Assembly (NCBI RefSeq): GCF_958979055.1
Contig: NC_084898.1
Span: forward strand, 20,570,124-20,634,123
Length of the DNA stretch: 64,000 nucleotides
DNA from: Alnus glutinosa
Lineage: Eukaryota; Streptophyta; Magnoliopsida; Fagales; Betulaceae
Direction of reading: 5' to 3'
Shown: positions 21,256 to 31,854 of the stretch, piece by piece
Layout of the letters: each line of letters begins with the position of its first letter
Position numbering within the stretch: position 1 is the stretch's first letter
Position numbers and translations under genes: made by a program
Notes under the pieces: generated by a model
Told to the model about the DNA's origin: nothing
Database searches by the model: none
What the model saw: the letters and a program-made list of their open reading frames with translations, nothing else

Positions 21256-22090
21256 AAATAAAGAATATATATCTCTGTATTGCTTTACATATTTGGTTGC
21301 ATGCTTGGTTGCCGTTAATTTTAGGAGTCTATATTATTTTCAAATTACTTTTGAATAATGCTTTACGTGCTTCTTGATTTGGAGAAAACAGAGACTTAAT
21401 ATATATGTATATGAACTACTTTTGAATAATGCTTTACGTGCTTTTCGGTTTGGACAAAACGGAGACTTAATTGCCATTTGTCAAATTGGGTCTTGAGGCA
21501 TAATTTCATGTTTATATATATATATTCTCATTCCTTTTGACACAACGCGTTTTAAAGTCGTGATAGCCATAAACATATCAGAACTCCGTAGTTAAGCGTG
21601 CTTTTGTGAGAATAGTATCAAGATTGGTGACCTCCTAAAAAGTCTTGTTGGAGTGAGTCGTTGCACAAATAAAATTTGAGAGGATCTTAATCTGTGGGTC
21701 TCCTCCATTTCCTTCGTCACACATCAATACTTCTCCCGAATTCACGGCATAAATCATGGAAGTCATGAAAAGGGATTAAACGACTATGCAATTGCATTAT
21801 GAACTACTTTTGGACAAATTTTCCAATGGTGAGTATTAGTGCTTCCCCGGCCCCACCTAGACATTTATATATATATATATATATGAAGTACTTTTGGACA
21901 AATTTTCTAATGGTGAGTGTTAGTGCTTCCCCCGGCCCCACCTAGACATTTATATATATATATATATATATGAAGTACTTTTGGACAAATTTTCTAATGG
22001 TGAGTGTTAGTGCTTCCCCCACTTGGACAAATTTCGAAAAAGGAAGAAAAAGAAAAGGAAACCAAAAGTAGTTGATACATGTTTGTAATT
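21256..22090. repeat. Receptor-gene upstream repeat, copy B, with 5S-derived core
   Basis: It shares 'ttggttgcatgcttggttgc' and all following modules with 51810-53070. From about 21815 to 22020 a 90-odd-bp unit ('tttggacaaattttctaatg' through the 'gcttcccc' box and a (TA)n spacer) is present three times in tandem. Confidence 0.8.
21573..21646 (+). repeat. 5S rRNA-derived sequence, copy 2
   Basis: 'gaactccgtagttaagcgtg' and 'gattggtgacctcct' match the plant 5S A-box and C-box regions, and 'gagaatagtatcaag' matches the intermediate element. All three Pol III promoter parts of 5S are recognisable. Confidence 0.7.
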
Positions 22091-22169
22091 TCCAAGCTAT
22101 TTCCAATACGCACTACTGCTCTCCAGAAAATGCGTGCGTGGATTATTCAAGACTTGCCAACAATATTGC

Positions 22170-22208
<39 letters not shown>

Positions 22209-22265
22209 GCAGCACTGCCATCATTACCGCATAGTTGCATCGACCAGAATAGAATCTGTTGAGAA

Positions 22266-22388
22266 ATGGAGTCTTCTTGTTTTGCTAAAACTGTTATTTT
22301 TGTTATTCTTGTTTTGCTATTTACAATTTCCAAAAAAGAAAGAAAAAGAAAAGGAAGAAAAATGCTCAAATTATGTGTAGTTGACTAA
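22266..22388 (+). pseudogene. Truncated third receptor gene: promoter plus start of signal peptide only
   Basis: The upstream sequence ('gacttgccaacaatattgca', TATA with (TA)n, 'aaaggcag') and the first codons MESSCFAKTVIFV parallel MET-CCFAKNVIFV of genes A and B. After codon 22 it runs into unrelated A-rich sequence ('aagaaagaaaaagaaaag') and stops at 22386-22388. This 40-codon chimera is a gene relic showing that at least a third receptor copy existed here. Confidence 0.75.
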
Positions 22389-22616
22389 AGTTAATGCATA
22401 TGGTAGAATCCAAACGGAAGCCGATGGTATCACCTTTTTCATCTGAGCATTCACAATTAAGATGATACTTTTTTAAAAATGCGAAATTTTAAAAGTTAAT
22501 TTGCGATTTTATCAAACGCTTAACTGCCTTTTTAAAAATCACTTTTTCAAATCGCACATTTTAAATTACACATTTTAAAACTACAAATCCAAACAAACCC
22601 TAATTATTACTAGTAC
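22389..22616. repeat. Partial Tourist-like MITE and old repeat sequence
   Basis: The right half of a Tourist-like MITE (repeats of 'aaatcgca', ending near 'ccaaacaaaccc' and TAA) is joined to sequence like 2940-3050. Confidence 0.55.
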
Positions 22617-22970
22617 AATAGTGCTTCCCCCACCTAGACATTTAAAAATACTAGTTTTGGCTAAAGCTTTTAAGTGCTTCTTGGTTTGGGGTCTTGGGTG
22701 ATAATTTGAAGTTTGAAAAGAAAAAAGAAAAAAGAAAAAAGAAAAAAGAAAAAAGAAAAAAAAAAAAAGAAAAAAAAAAAAAAAGGGAAACCAAAAGTAG
22801 TTGTAATTTTGAAGCTATTTCCAATACACACACTGCTCGATCTCCAGAAAATGAGCGCTTTCTGCGCTTGGATTATTCAAAGAATTGCCAACAATTTAAT
22901 ATCTTTTCCGTAAAGAAAATCATACACTCAATTAAAGGAGCCATGCATTAACCAATCAAATATTGTTCCG
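22617..22970 (+). repeat. Relic of receptor-gene upstream region, copy C
   Basis: It closely parallels 4842-5140 and also lacks a following gene. It contains a purine run of repeated GAAAAAA units at about 22715-22790. Confidence 0.65.
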
Positions 22971-23468
22971 TTCGATCAAAAAGCTTTAGCCATACTAAAT
23001 TACTAATCCTATTTCATGCTAAGTGTGATGGGCCATAATTATTTCTCCTGGATTCACGGCATCAATCACGGGAGTCATGAAAGGAGTGTCCCCACTCCCG
23101 AGTCCCGACGACGACCATTGTTTTCAAGTCTTGAAATGATGCATGTGAGCTTTTACGTCAACGTACAGGAAGATGGATAATTGGAATTGAGAAGAAATTT
23201 GGCTTCAATTCATAGATATATAAATTTCATAGACACATACGTGCTTCTTGGTTTGGAGTATTCGATCGGTACGTCATAATTTCAAGTTTAGAAACGAAGC
23301 AGCTGCAATTTCGAAAAACTAAGAAAAATAAAAGGAAACCAAAAGTACTACGTACGTTGTTCATAAATGTTGTAATTAATTTCCAAGCAATTTCCAATAC
23401 ACATTACTGCTCCCCACAAAATGCGCGCGTGGACTAATATTTTCAAGACTTGCCAACAATATTGCATT

Positions 23469-23479
23469 TTATATAAAGG
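23469..23479 (+). promoter_or_regulatory. TATA box of receptor gene B
   Basis: TTATATAAAGG lies 44 bp upstream of the start codon, in the same context as gene A. Confidence 0.65.
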
Positions 23480-23522
23480 CAGTTTCCATAGTTGCATCGA
23501 TCAGAATAGAATCACTTTAGAA

Positions 23523-26206
23523 ATGGAGACTTGTTGTTTTGCTAAAAATGTCATTTTTGTTTGGGCTTTGGCTTTCATCGCTTCATCCCCTTTGGCTTGT
23601 GTTAAAGCTGGATGCACCAAAGAACAGACGAGAGCTCTCTTGGAGATCAAGAACGCCACAGTTGCTTCTTTTCTTTGGCGTTGGGACGGAAGGGATTGTT
23701 GTGAACCGAATGAAATTGAATGTGATGATATTACTGGAGGAGTTTGGAGAATGGATTTGGGAGGGGCGTACGCTTCATCAAGAAGTACATGGTATCCAAA
23801 TGTAACCTTGTTCACCTTATTTGATGAACTCGAAGAACTAACACTGTCTGACATGCAAATTGGAGGAAGCCTTGAAGGTACGTGAGAACTCTTACTTTCC
23901 TCTTTTTTCTTTTCTAATCCCATAATAATTTGTTCAGCTTCATTTAATTTTATTTGCTCAATTCATTTTAGCTAATTCCTGAAATTCTAAATGACTCTCA
24001 ATTCATACCTTGAGATCTTGTAGAGAATCCTACCTTCATAGAGTTTCACATAATTCATAATATATCAGTCATAATATTTTCTAACCTCAATATTAGGTTG
24101 TTCATTATTTTGATGCCTTCTAAGCATATACATAATATCCTACATTGGAACTCATTCTTCACACTCGATCACTTTGATGCAGCTTTTTGCGAACTGACGC
24201 GATTAAAATATCTAAATTCTTTGGATCTTACGGATAATAAACTGGAAGGCGTTATTCCCTCTTGTCTTGGGATGATTGGAAACCTTGAAACACTTCGTCT
24301 ATCAAATAATCGTCTTAATGGTAGTTTACCTCCATCAATATTCTCCGAACAAAGCAAGATTATGGATTTTCAAGCTTCGAACAATCAATTAGATGGGGTT
24401 TTATCATTTTCTACTTTTGCCAATGCTTCAAGTCTCCGATACCTTGATCTTTCGAGTAATCGCTTTCATGGTAATCTACCTCCATCACTATTCTCCAAAC
24501 AAAGCAAGATTCAGTCATTTTATGTTTCGGCCAATCAATTAGATGGGGTTTTATCATTTTCTACTTTTGCCAATGCTTCAAGTCTCCAATACCTTGATCT
24601 TTCAAGCAACTGCAATTTGGAAATTGAAACCGAATCTCCCTCATGGGTTCCAACCTTTCAGCTAATTTATCTGAACTTGGCGAATTGCAGCCTCAACAAG
24701 AAGAATGGTCACGTTCTCCCAAGCTTTATCACCACCCAAGTTGCCTTGGACTTGCTAGACTTGTCTCACAACTTAATAGAGGGAAGCATACCTTGTCAGT
24801 TGCTATTCAACACGAGTATCAGAGTTTTATTATTGAGAAGTAACAAAATTGATGGTTCTCTTTTTCTTGATTGTCATGCTAATCGAACTTCATCACTTGT
24901 ATTCTTCGACATGTCAAATAATAATGTCAAAGGTTCTCTTCCCGAAAATATTGGACATCTTCTTCCACACTTATACAGTGTTGACATGTCCTCAAATGCA
25001 TTACAGGGCATCATTCCTTGGTCTTTTGGTAATCTATCTTTTGAAGCATTAGACCTTTCTAATAATAAGCTCTCAGGGACAATACCGCAAAGTTTGACTA
25101 GAAATGGCACCCGACTGGTATATCTAAATCTATCAAACAATACATTGGAAGGAGAAATGCTCCCAAGGGACGCCAACATGAAAAGATTGGAGTGCTTGCA
25201 ACTCGGCGGCAATCAATTTCAAGGAATGATCTCACCCGCAATATCAAACAGCCCCTCTCTACTAATCCTAGATATTCGAAACAATAACTTGTCTGGTAAT
25301 ATTCCAAAGTTGTTGTATGATCATCCTCGCTTGGTGCAAGTTCTTTTAAGTGGAAATCGCTTTGAAGGTCACCTACTCCGAAGAATGTGTCAAATGGAAA
25401 GTTTGCAAGTTTTCGATATCTCTGATAATCATATTTCGGGAGGTATTCCGTCCTGCCTTGATAACATTACATTATGGAAGAAGAGTTCTCCAAGCTCTAA
25501 TGGCTCAAACTCTTTCATGGAAAAGGGTCCACTGTTTTCCCTGGCACATCCAGCAGCACTAAGGCCTAAATTCGAAATTAAAACGGACTTGCGAGTAAAA
25601 CATGAGGTACATGCTTACAAAGGTATCCCACTCTCAATGATGACTATAATTGACATGTCATCAAACCAATTGACAGGTAACATTCCTTTTGAAATGGGAG
25701 AATTGTCTCAGCTTCGGTCCTTGAACTTGTCGAATAATTTTCTAACAGGCTCCATTCCAAATTCTTTTCAAAACTTGAAAAACATAGAGAGCTTGGATCT
25801 TTCCCACAACAAGTTGAGTGGGAGAATCCCTTTTGAATTTGTTGAAATGACTTCTCTATCAGTATTTAGTGTTGCCTATAACAATCTTTCTGGAAGAGTC
25901 CCATTTGAGCGTCAGTTCTCAACTTTCGAGTCGCAATGCTATGATGGAAATCCAGATCTATGTGGAGACCCTCTGCCGAGAAACTGTTCAACTACAAACC
26001 AACTTGAACCTGGACATGAGGAAGAAAAGGAAGAGACTAGAATAATCGATAGCCCTTTATTCTTCTATGCATTTGTTGCTGTCTCTTATGCATTCGGATT
26101 TTGGGTTTTCTTTGGGATCCTAATTATTAACAAGAATTGGAGGCATATCTATTTTAGAGCTGTTGACAGAATTATTGAGTCATGTTTTGAAATGCTCTAT
26201 CAGTGA
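23523..26206 (+). CDS. Leucine-rich repeat receptor-like protein, gene B (two exons, 792 aa)
   Basis: Exons are 23523-23877 and 24183-26206, with the same phase-1 intron sites as gene A. The start chosen is the METCCF methionine that gene A shares; an in-frame upstream ATG at 23421 lies before the TATA box and is unlikely to be used. Domains are as in gene A: signal peptide, Cys-pair N-cap, LRRs, island with HAYKGIPLS, C-cap NPDLCGDPLPRNC, acidic stretch, one membrane helix and a short tail with no kinase. It has about 21 LRRs, because residues 161-210 are repeated in frame as 211-260 (24308-24457 and 24458-24607). It is predicted to be a plasma-membrane receptor-like protein that signals through partner kinases (family knowledge). 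The ligand is unknown. Confidence 0.88.
24308..24607 (+). repeat. In-frame 150-bp tandem duplication within gene B
   Basis: Two adjacent 50-codon units, each running from NRx(N/H)G(S/N)LPPS to SSL(R/Q)YLDLSS, give two extra LRRs. Gene A has a single unit. The units differ at several residues, so the event is not brand new. Confidence 0.9.
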
Positions 26207-26562
26207 TTCATAACCATATATATATATATGTACTTCAAATTTATGCTTATCTTCAATAAAGATGTTGTATTGCAAAGTGCTTCTAGCTTACACTTGGAAG
26301 TAGTTGTGTACAAGTTGCAAGCGTTCTAGAATTTCATTCTTGCCTGAAATTCCATTTTTATGGGAATTGTTGCACCTTAAAGAATTTGAAATCAATTTAG
26401 CTTAGTTTTGATTTTGGTAGGAATCGTTGTCGATTGAAAAATTATGGTTAATGTTTTGCTACATATTTCTAAGCAATACATCTAAAGTTTGCCATGACCT
26501 CAACTACACATTTTTTAAGAGGCAAACCAAAATTATCTTTACAAAAAAAAAAAAAAAAAAAG
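26207..26562 (+). other. 3' UTR of receptor gene B
   Basis: AATAAA at 26255-26260. The sequence is collinear with the gene A 3' region. Confidence 0.6.
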
Positions 26563-27303
26563 CTATTGAAGACCATACATTTTTTGTTTTTGTTTATCAA
26601 GGAGAATTTTTAGGAGACACGCTAACACAGGCCTCTTTGTCGATGCACAAAGTCTATTATGACTTGGTATTGCAGCCACAGAACTTGCTTTGGCCTCACT
26701 GTATGAAGATCCCAAATCACAAGTACTACTTGAATTAGAGTCACAATAATGCCCATGCACCTTGTTCATCTGATTAATCAACGAGTGCCTTAAATCTATA
26801 CCAACTGCTGAAGTTTTGCAATGATTTATACCAAAGAAGTAAGGCATTACCACCGGTGAATTTGGAGTGCTCAAACCATCTTCTTCCAAATTATCTCTTA
26901 TCCTAGACAAAATGCTATAGGCCAAGTTTCCAAAAATACGGGAATATGCTTCCAGAATTGAATGCCCAACATCCTACAAGAATTGAGAAAGGCAGATTAA
27001 TTAAGAATCTTTTAAATGGGAGAGTTTAATTAGCTTGGGATGAGTATCTTGGATAATGGCCAGCACGGGCATTTCAAGCAAGACATTTTCTATGATTGAT
27101 TTGGCAGCCTTGAACACTTGATGTGCCACTCTTCCTTGGTGAAGCAATTTCTTTCTAGATTGATTTAGCAAAACAGGGTCAAGCCATTTGCACCATTTTG
27201 TTTAGCAGGAACTAACTCAACCATATAGTTGGTCGAGGAGAGTAACCAGTCCATTTCTCTTTGCCATTTGCTCTTCCTTTCTTTAGGCGGTGGTTCTAAT
27301 TTT
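26563..27303 (-). pseudogene. RopGEF (PRONE domain) pseudogene, copy 2
   Basis: Minus-strand reading from 27303: [20 protein letters not shown], then [19 protein letters not shown], a jump to KKLLHQGRVAHQVFKAAKSI and ENVLLEMPVLAIIQDTHPK. After intron-like sequence it gives DVGHSILEAYSRIFGNLAYS and [20 protein letters not shown] with a Ser-rich C-terminal tail. The order matches plant RopGEF proteins (ROP GTPase activation), nearest RopGEF14 from memory. The middle of PRONE is absent, the splice donor after HPK is CT instead of GT, and the frame shifts after NGANG. It is non-functional, but less damaged than copy 1. Confidence 0.78.
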
Positions 27304-27856
27304 CACAACTCCCCAAACAATTATTATATTCTAAATAGTTAAGAGAAAAAGTAATTATTCTCATAGGTCACATTATAAAAACAAAAGTAGTTTTCTAAGG
27401 AATAGTTAGGGCTCCAAGTTAATCATAGAAGAGAAATGATCATGCATTATATGCTACCCACAAGAAGGAAAAAGTAAATAAATAAATATTGATAACATAA
27501 ATATTATTATGAAAATGGAATTCTACGTGGAGCAAATATTAATATTAGAATATATAATATGGTAGAATATTTTCTTTATGTTAGAATATATGTTATGATT
27601 TGATACTTACCTTATAGAATAATTATTTTTTAGAGGATTGATTGTAATTGACGGTAATCAAATCAAATAATTTGATTACCATATTTATTTTTATTTCCAC
27701 CTTTACGGTTGTAATATTTTCTATTTAAGCATGATGAAATAATGAGAAGGTATGCAAAAAATTAATCTCAAACTTTGTGTTTGAAAATGTTTAGGTTCCT
27801 TTTAACGAATCTAAAGAGTATAGGTTTCCTCAAAACCTAACAAATTATCTCATTAA
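27304..27856. other. Intergenic part of block copy 2
   Basis: AT-rich sequence collinear with 12374-12925. No gene is seen. Confidence 0.5.
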
Positions 27857-28171
27857 GGGTGCGTTTGGGATTGCAATTTCGTAGACAATAAGTGCGATTT
27901 TAAACCAAATCCCAGAATATAAATCGTTTGGGAACTGTGTTTTTAAAAAATGCGATTTGAAAACGCAGAAAATCTACTATTTCAAATCGCAGGTAAGATG
28001 ATGCTTTTTTGAAAACGCAGAATTTTAAAGGCTAATTTGCAATTTTAAATGCTAAACTGCGATTTTGCCAAACACTTAACTGCGTTTTTAAAAATCATTT
28101 TTTTTAAATCGCACAATTTAAAATCGTGATTTTAAATCACACTTTTTGAAATCGCAAACCCAAACGGACTC
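27857..28171. mobile_element. Tourist-like MITE specific to block copy 2
   Basis: The left end GGGTGCGTTTGGGATTGC and the right end, reversed, GAGTCCGTTTGGGTTTGC are inverted repeats. TAA lies on both sides (27854-27856, 28172-28174). The matching spot in copy 1 (near 12925) is empty, so the insertion postdates or escaped the block duplication. Confidence 0.85.
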
Positions 28172-28307
28172 TAAGTATTTGTAAAATCATTCACGTAACA
28201 AACTCCCACTAGAAAGATTATTCACAAGATTGATGAGTTTTAGCAGGTAGAGGCTGAGGGCATAAATTTTTAACAAGGGCAATCCTGCACAGGGCAGCCC
28301 TTGCAAC

Positions 28308-28548
28308 CAGGGCTATCAAAACGGGTTCGCGTGTCGGGTTCGAGTCAACTCGTTTGACCCGTGAACCCGTTAAGGGTCAACCCTAACACGGTCCGTTTAA
28401 CTAAAAAGGTTAGACTCTTTAACCCTAACACGATCCAGTTAAATAACAAGTTGACACGACACGACCCGTTTGACCCATTATATAATAAAGTCTATAAAAA
28501 TAAAAATAAAAACACAAATTTAAACTAAAAAAAATCTATAATAACCTA
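28308..28548. mobile_element. hAT element with GGGTCAAC repeats, right half deleted (block copy 2)
   Basis: It begins CAGGGCTATCAAAACGGG after CTTGCAAC (28300-28307) and is followed by CTTGCAGC (28549-28556). It keeps only the left half of 13059-13792. Just beyond it, a 21-bp unit (CTACTTGCAGCAACTACAGC plus C) is present twice at about 28546-28588. Confidence 0.65.
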
Positions 28549-29304
28549 CTTGCAGCAACTACAGCCCTACTTGCAGCAACTACAGCCGGAGGGCATCTAA
28601 ACTTCATACTAGGTGGTGGCTGAGGAGCTGTTGCCACGAGAGGGAGAACACGGCTCACTGCTCTGTAGGTCTTGCCAATTGGGCAGTTTCTTGTTTCTAA
28701 CCCAGCATTTCCCAGTGCCTCGTGTTTTGATACATTTCCTTTTTGCATGGTTGATCAGAAACAAAAAGAAGTCTCGGTCAGGTTTGCAACATGTAATTAA
28801 TTATTTATTTGAAATTGAGAGCATAGGGCATGATTCATTAAGCATTTTTACATATTCTTCTGTGAGTTGCCGGATTGGACCGTTGCCTGTCAAATTATTT
28901 CCTCTACATTGATGCTCGTCACAATTTTCAAGTGAGGTTTATAGAATGACACTAATGCAATATCTCAAACAATTTTCTGTATAAGATGAAATTATGAATT
29001 AATTTCCTAAACTGGATATTCGAAATCCCATAACAGATTTTATTATCCCAAAGCACCAATGCATTGGTTAACAAACCCTTGTGCAATTTTTCCCAAAATC
29101 ACTTCCTTTTTCAGAATAAAATGTTAGCCTTGGCAAAAGGATGTAAATCTACCTCAGAAGAGGGTTCCCTCTTGCTGGACGGCTCAGACTTCTTCTGCTT
29201 CTTCCACTTCTCAGAGAAGTTAACAAAACCAAATGGCCCTCCCAGTCCAAATGCTGACAAACTTATGGTGGCTGCTTTTGTTGCTAAAGGGTTGAACTGA
29301 GGTG

Positions 29305-29648
29305 TATTAGAGGATAAACCTCAGCAACAAGTTAACCACTCATCAGCATCAACAAGTCTGCAGCAACCTCACCATCTCTGCATCAACAAGTCTTCCACAA
29401 TCACAAGTCACCATTGCAGCAGCAAGCCATCCCTCTGGTCAAGCCATTCCTCAACCCATACCACCATGTTATTAACCTTTAATTTATCTCTTTGTACTCT
29501 AGTCTTTACCTTTTTGTTAAGTCTATATAGTAGACTAGTTTGTAATCAAGCATGTAAGGAAATCAGTAAAGATGTAGTCCTTTGTTTACCTTTGTGTTCT
29601 CTCCCTCTTCCATTACAGACATCCATCTCCTTCTCCTTATTTCTAACA
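29305..29648. mobile_element. Solo LTR (344 bp) inside a coding exon, block copy 2
   Basis: The ends are TATTAGAGG and TTTCTAACA, with AGGTG on both sides (29300-29304, 29649-29653). Excising it with one repeat restores an open frame across the site. It has the same length as the copy-1 LTR, so insertion preceded the block duplication. Confidence 0.85.
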
Positions 29649-30059
29649 AGGTGAAGGCTCAGGTTCTGGAATGTCACTATGAACATTAGATCTCCCTGAG
29701 AGTGGAACAACCCCATCCTTCCCATGAAAGAGAGGCTAAACGCCATGTCAAAATTGGGCCTGAAGAAAATAAAACACAGTCAATCTCAATATCAAAGCAT
29801 ATTGATAAATCATCATCTATTAATAAAGATTAAGAAGAAACTAAACAAATGGTAAAGCGAAATAAAGGAGAAAAGAAATAGAACTTACAGGAATGAGGAA
29901 ATTAGCTGAAGAGAAGGAAAAGCAAGTGGGTTTGTTGATGTTCCTCAAAAATGGACATCTCTGAATGTCCTTTGCATCAAAGGGGCATTCAGATGCCTCC
30001 TCTTTCATCCCCTTAAACAAAAAAGCCATCTACTCCTCTTACGAAGCAATTTACCTGCA

Positions 30060-31836
30060 AAGAAGATGAAATATGACAAAAAGGATAGCAATGTAGTTAG
30101 CAAAAATGGACTTCTGGGTGCTACCTAAAAAGTTACAGTGAAAAATTACTTTTGAAACAACAAAAACTTTGCAGGTCAAGCACAAAATTGACACAACTAA
30201 GTTCAATGCTATATAAATTACAGAAGAAGACGTTACCGGTTACACTAACATGAAAAAATAATGAAGTTAAAAATATCATTAAAGACTAATTGCTATCCTC
30301 AATATGAAAGCAGTAATGTTTGATTCTTCTTCTCAAATTAGATTTGAATTGAATTTGACCAGTTCACAAAAATTCTAATTCTATTCAATTCAATTCATGG
30401 GTGAATTTGAATTCACCTTTTTTTTTTCTTGCTCCAAGCACATGAATTGGGCTAAACAAATTCCATTTTAATACATTTTGTCCAATTCATAGGTTTCGGA
30501 ATGGTATGTCAATGACACAAACCAGTACAACTTCTTGTAACAGAGATTCATAAACCAGCAAACTTGGAAGCAACAAACACCTGAGTTCTGCTAGCCAGAT
30601 AAAATAAAATAAAAAATAAAAAATAAAAATAAAAAAGAAGAAGAAGAAGAAGAAGAAGAAAAAGAAAAAAAGACAAGAGTTATTTAAAAACCTGATTATT
30701 TCTCCCTGTCTACCTTCACGCTGGACACAGCTCAAAACTCATAATAATAAGAATAATTGTTTCATAAAGTTTCCAAAAGGGAACAATATCACCATTATGG
30801 TTATCACAATCTCAGAAAATTCTTGAAGCTCTGTATCCAATGACTTACTAATCAAACAGCTCAATGCCTCCATCAATAAATTACTATGATTTGGCCAACT
30901 ACCAACTTATGTTTCAACACAGAACAGGGTGCAGAATACTTACATAGAAAAACAGCCATATATTTGTCAAACGCAATGAGATACTAATGACATGTAGATG
31001 TACAACTTAAAATAACATACATATTTTCTGGTGTCAATGACCTTTAACCCAAATAACATCTCTTTTTCATGTAAGAATAAGGTGAACGCTGAGGACATGG
31101 GTTCTAGACTCAATAGGGGTGTGTGTGGATGTAATGTAGGAGAAACCCTCGAAAATAGATCTGTTTGTGCTAGAGATTAAAAAGAGAGTAATAAAGATCA
31201 AAATCACTGAGTAATAATTAGCTACAACAATTAAAGCACTCTTCTACCCTCGAAAATCTAATAAAAACTACATCCTAATCCTTGAAAATAATAAAAAGTC
31301 TCAGCCATCCAAAATAACCTATATAAACTCAAAACACAGACACATATATGAGTAATGCTATATGCAAGACTCTTATTCCCCTCTTATCCTCTCTAATGTG
31401 ATGTGGCTTTTAAAATCACAATTGAATGAACCCTAATTTGAGTTGCTCTTGTATACTTTTTGTAGTTGGGCTGCGTCTGTCAGTGCTTTTTTATAAAATT
31501 GCTGTACTTATCAATTTTATTTTATTTTGGATGAATTAATCGTCAAGTATTCACGTTAAACAACATAAGCTTGCAAAACTATCTTGCACGAAAGAGTGCC
31601 AATCACTGAAGTATTCACAATATCCATACAACCAAAAACTTTTGCAGCAAACAGACCACCACGAATGCAAAATCCTCAAGTATTGACTGAAACAGAAAGG
31701 CTCTGAAGTTCTGATAGTAAGAACTCGATCATTACAAGCTTGAAATAAGCGATTTTCAGGACCAAGAGAAAATTTTCATGCATATAATAATCTGAATTAT
31801 GTAGAAAAAATATCGAAATAAGTATAACTCAACACC
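30060..31836. other. Upstream region of the unidentified gene, copy 2
   Basis: Non-coding on both strands as far as I can tell. It has an A-rich/GAA microsatellite at about 30600-30665. The last part (31605-31836) recurs at 44820-45080. Confidence 0.5.
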
Positions 31837-31854
31837 AACTTAGACTGTGAGATA

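Larger units (their letters stand above)
28225..30029 (-). pseudogene. Unidentified plant gene, copy 2, disrupted
   Basis: The minus-strand start is ATG at 30029, giving MAFLFKGMKEEASECPFDAK then DIQRCPFLRNINKPT, with donor CCT|GTAAGT at 29889/29888. The next acceptor CAG is at 29760 and yields FDMAFSLFHGKDGVVPLSGR and SDIPEPEPSP. A 344-bp solo LTR cuts the exon here; removing it with one AGGTG repeat continues as QFNPLATKAATISLSAFGLG and GGPFGFVNFSEKWKKQKKSE. Further pieces are NCPIGKTYRAVSRVLPLVAT (28748-28550) and AARAALCRIALVKNL (28307 down). Phase between the first two exons does not agree, which suggests decay or a lost small exon. It looks like a conserved plant protein, but I cannot name its function. 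Confidence 0.6.
23238..31673. repeat. Segmental duplication, copy 2
   Basis: It is collinear with 6338-16611. It has its own Tourist-like MITE (27857-28171) and keeps a coding piece (about 29042-29304) deleted from copy 1. It lacks the 2.17-kb solo LTR. Confidence 0.9.

Noticed and set aside
23421..23522. Upstream in-frame ATG of receptor gene B as the real start
   Set aside because: It precedes the TATA box, is absent from gene A, and would place a charged stretch before the signal peptide.
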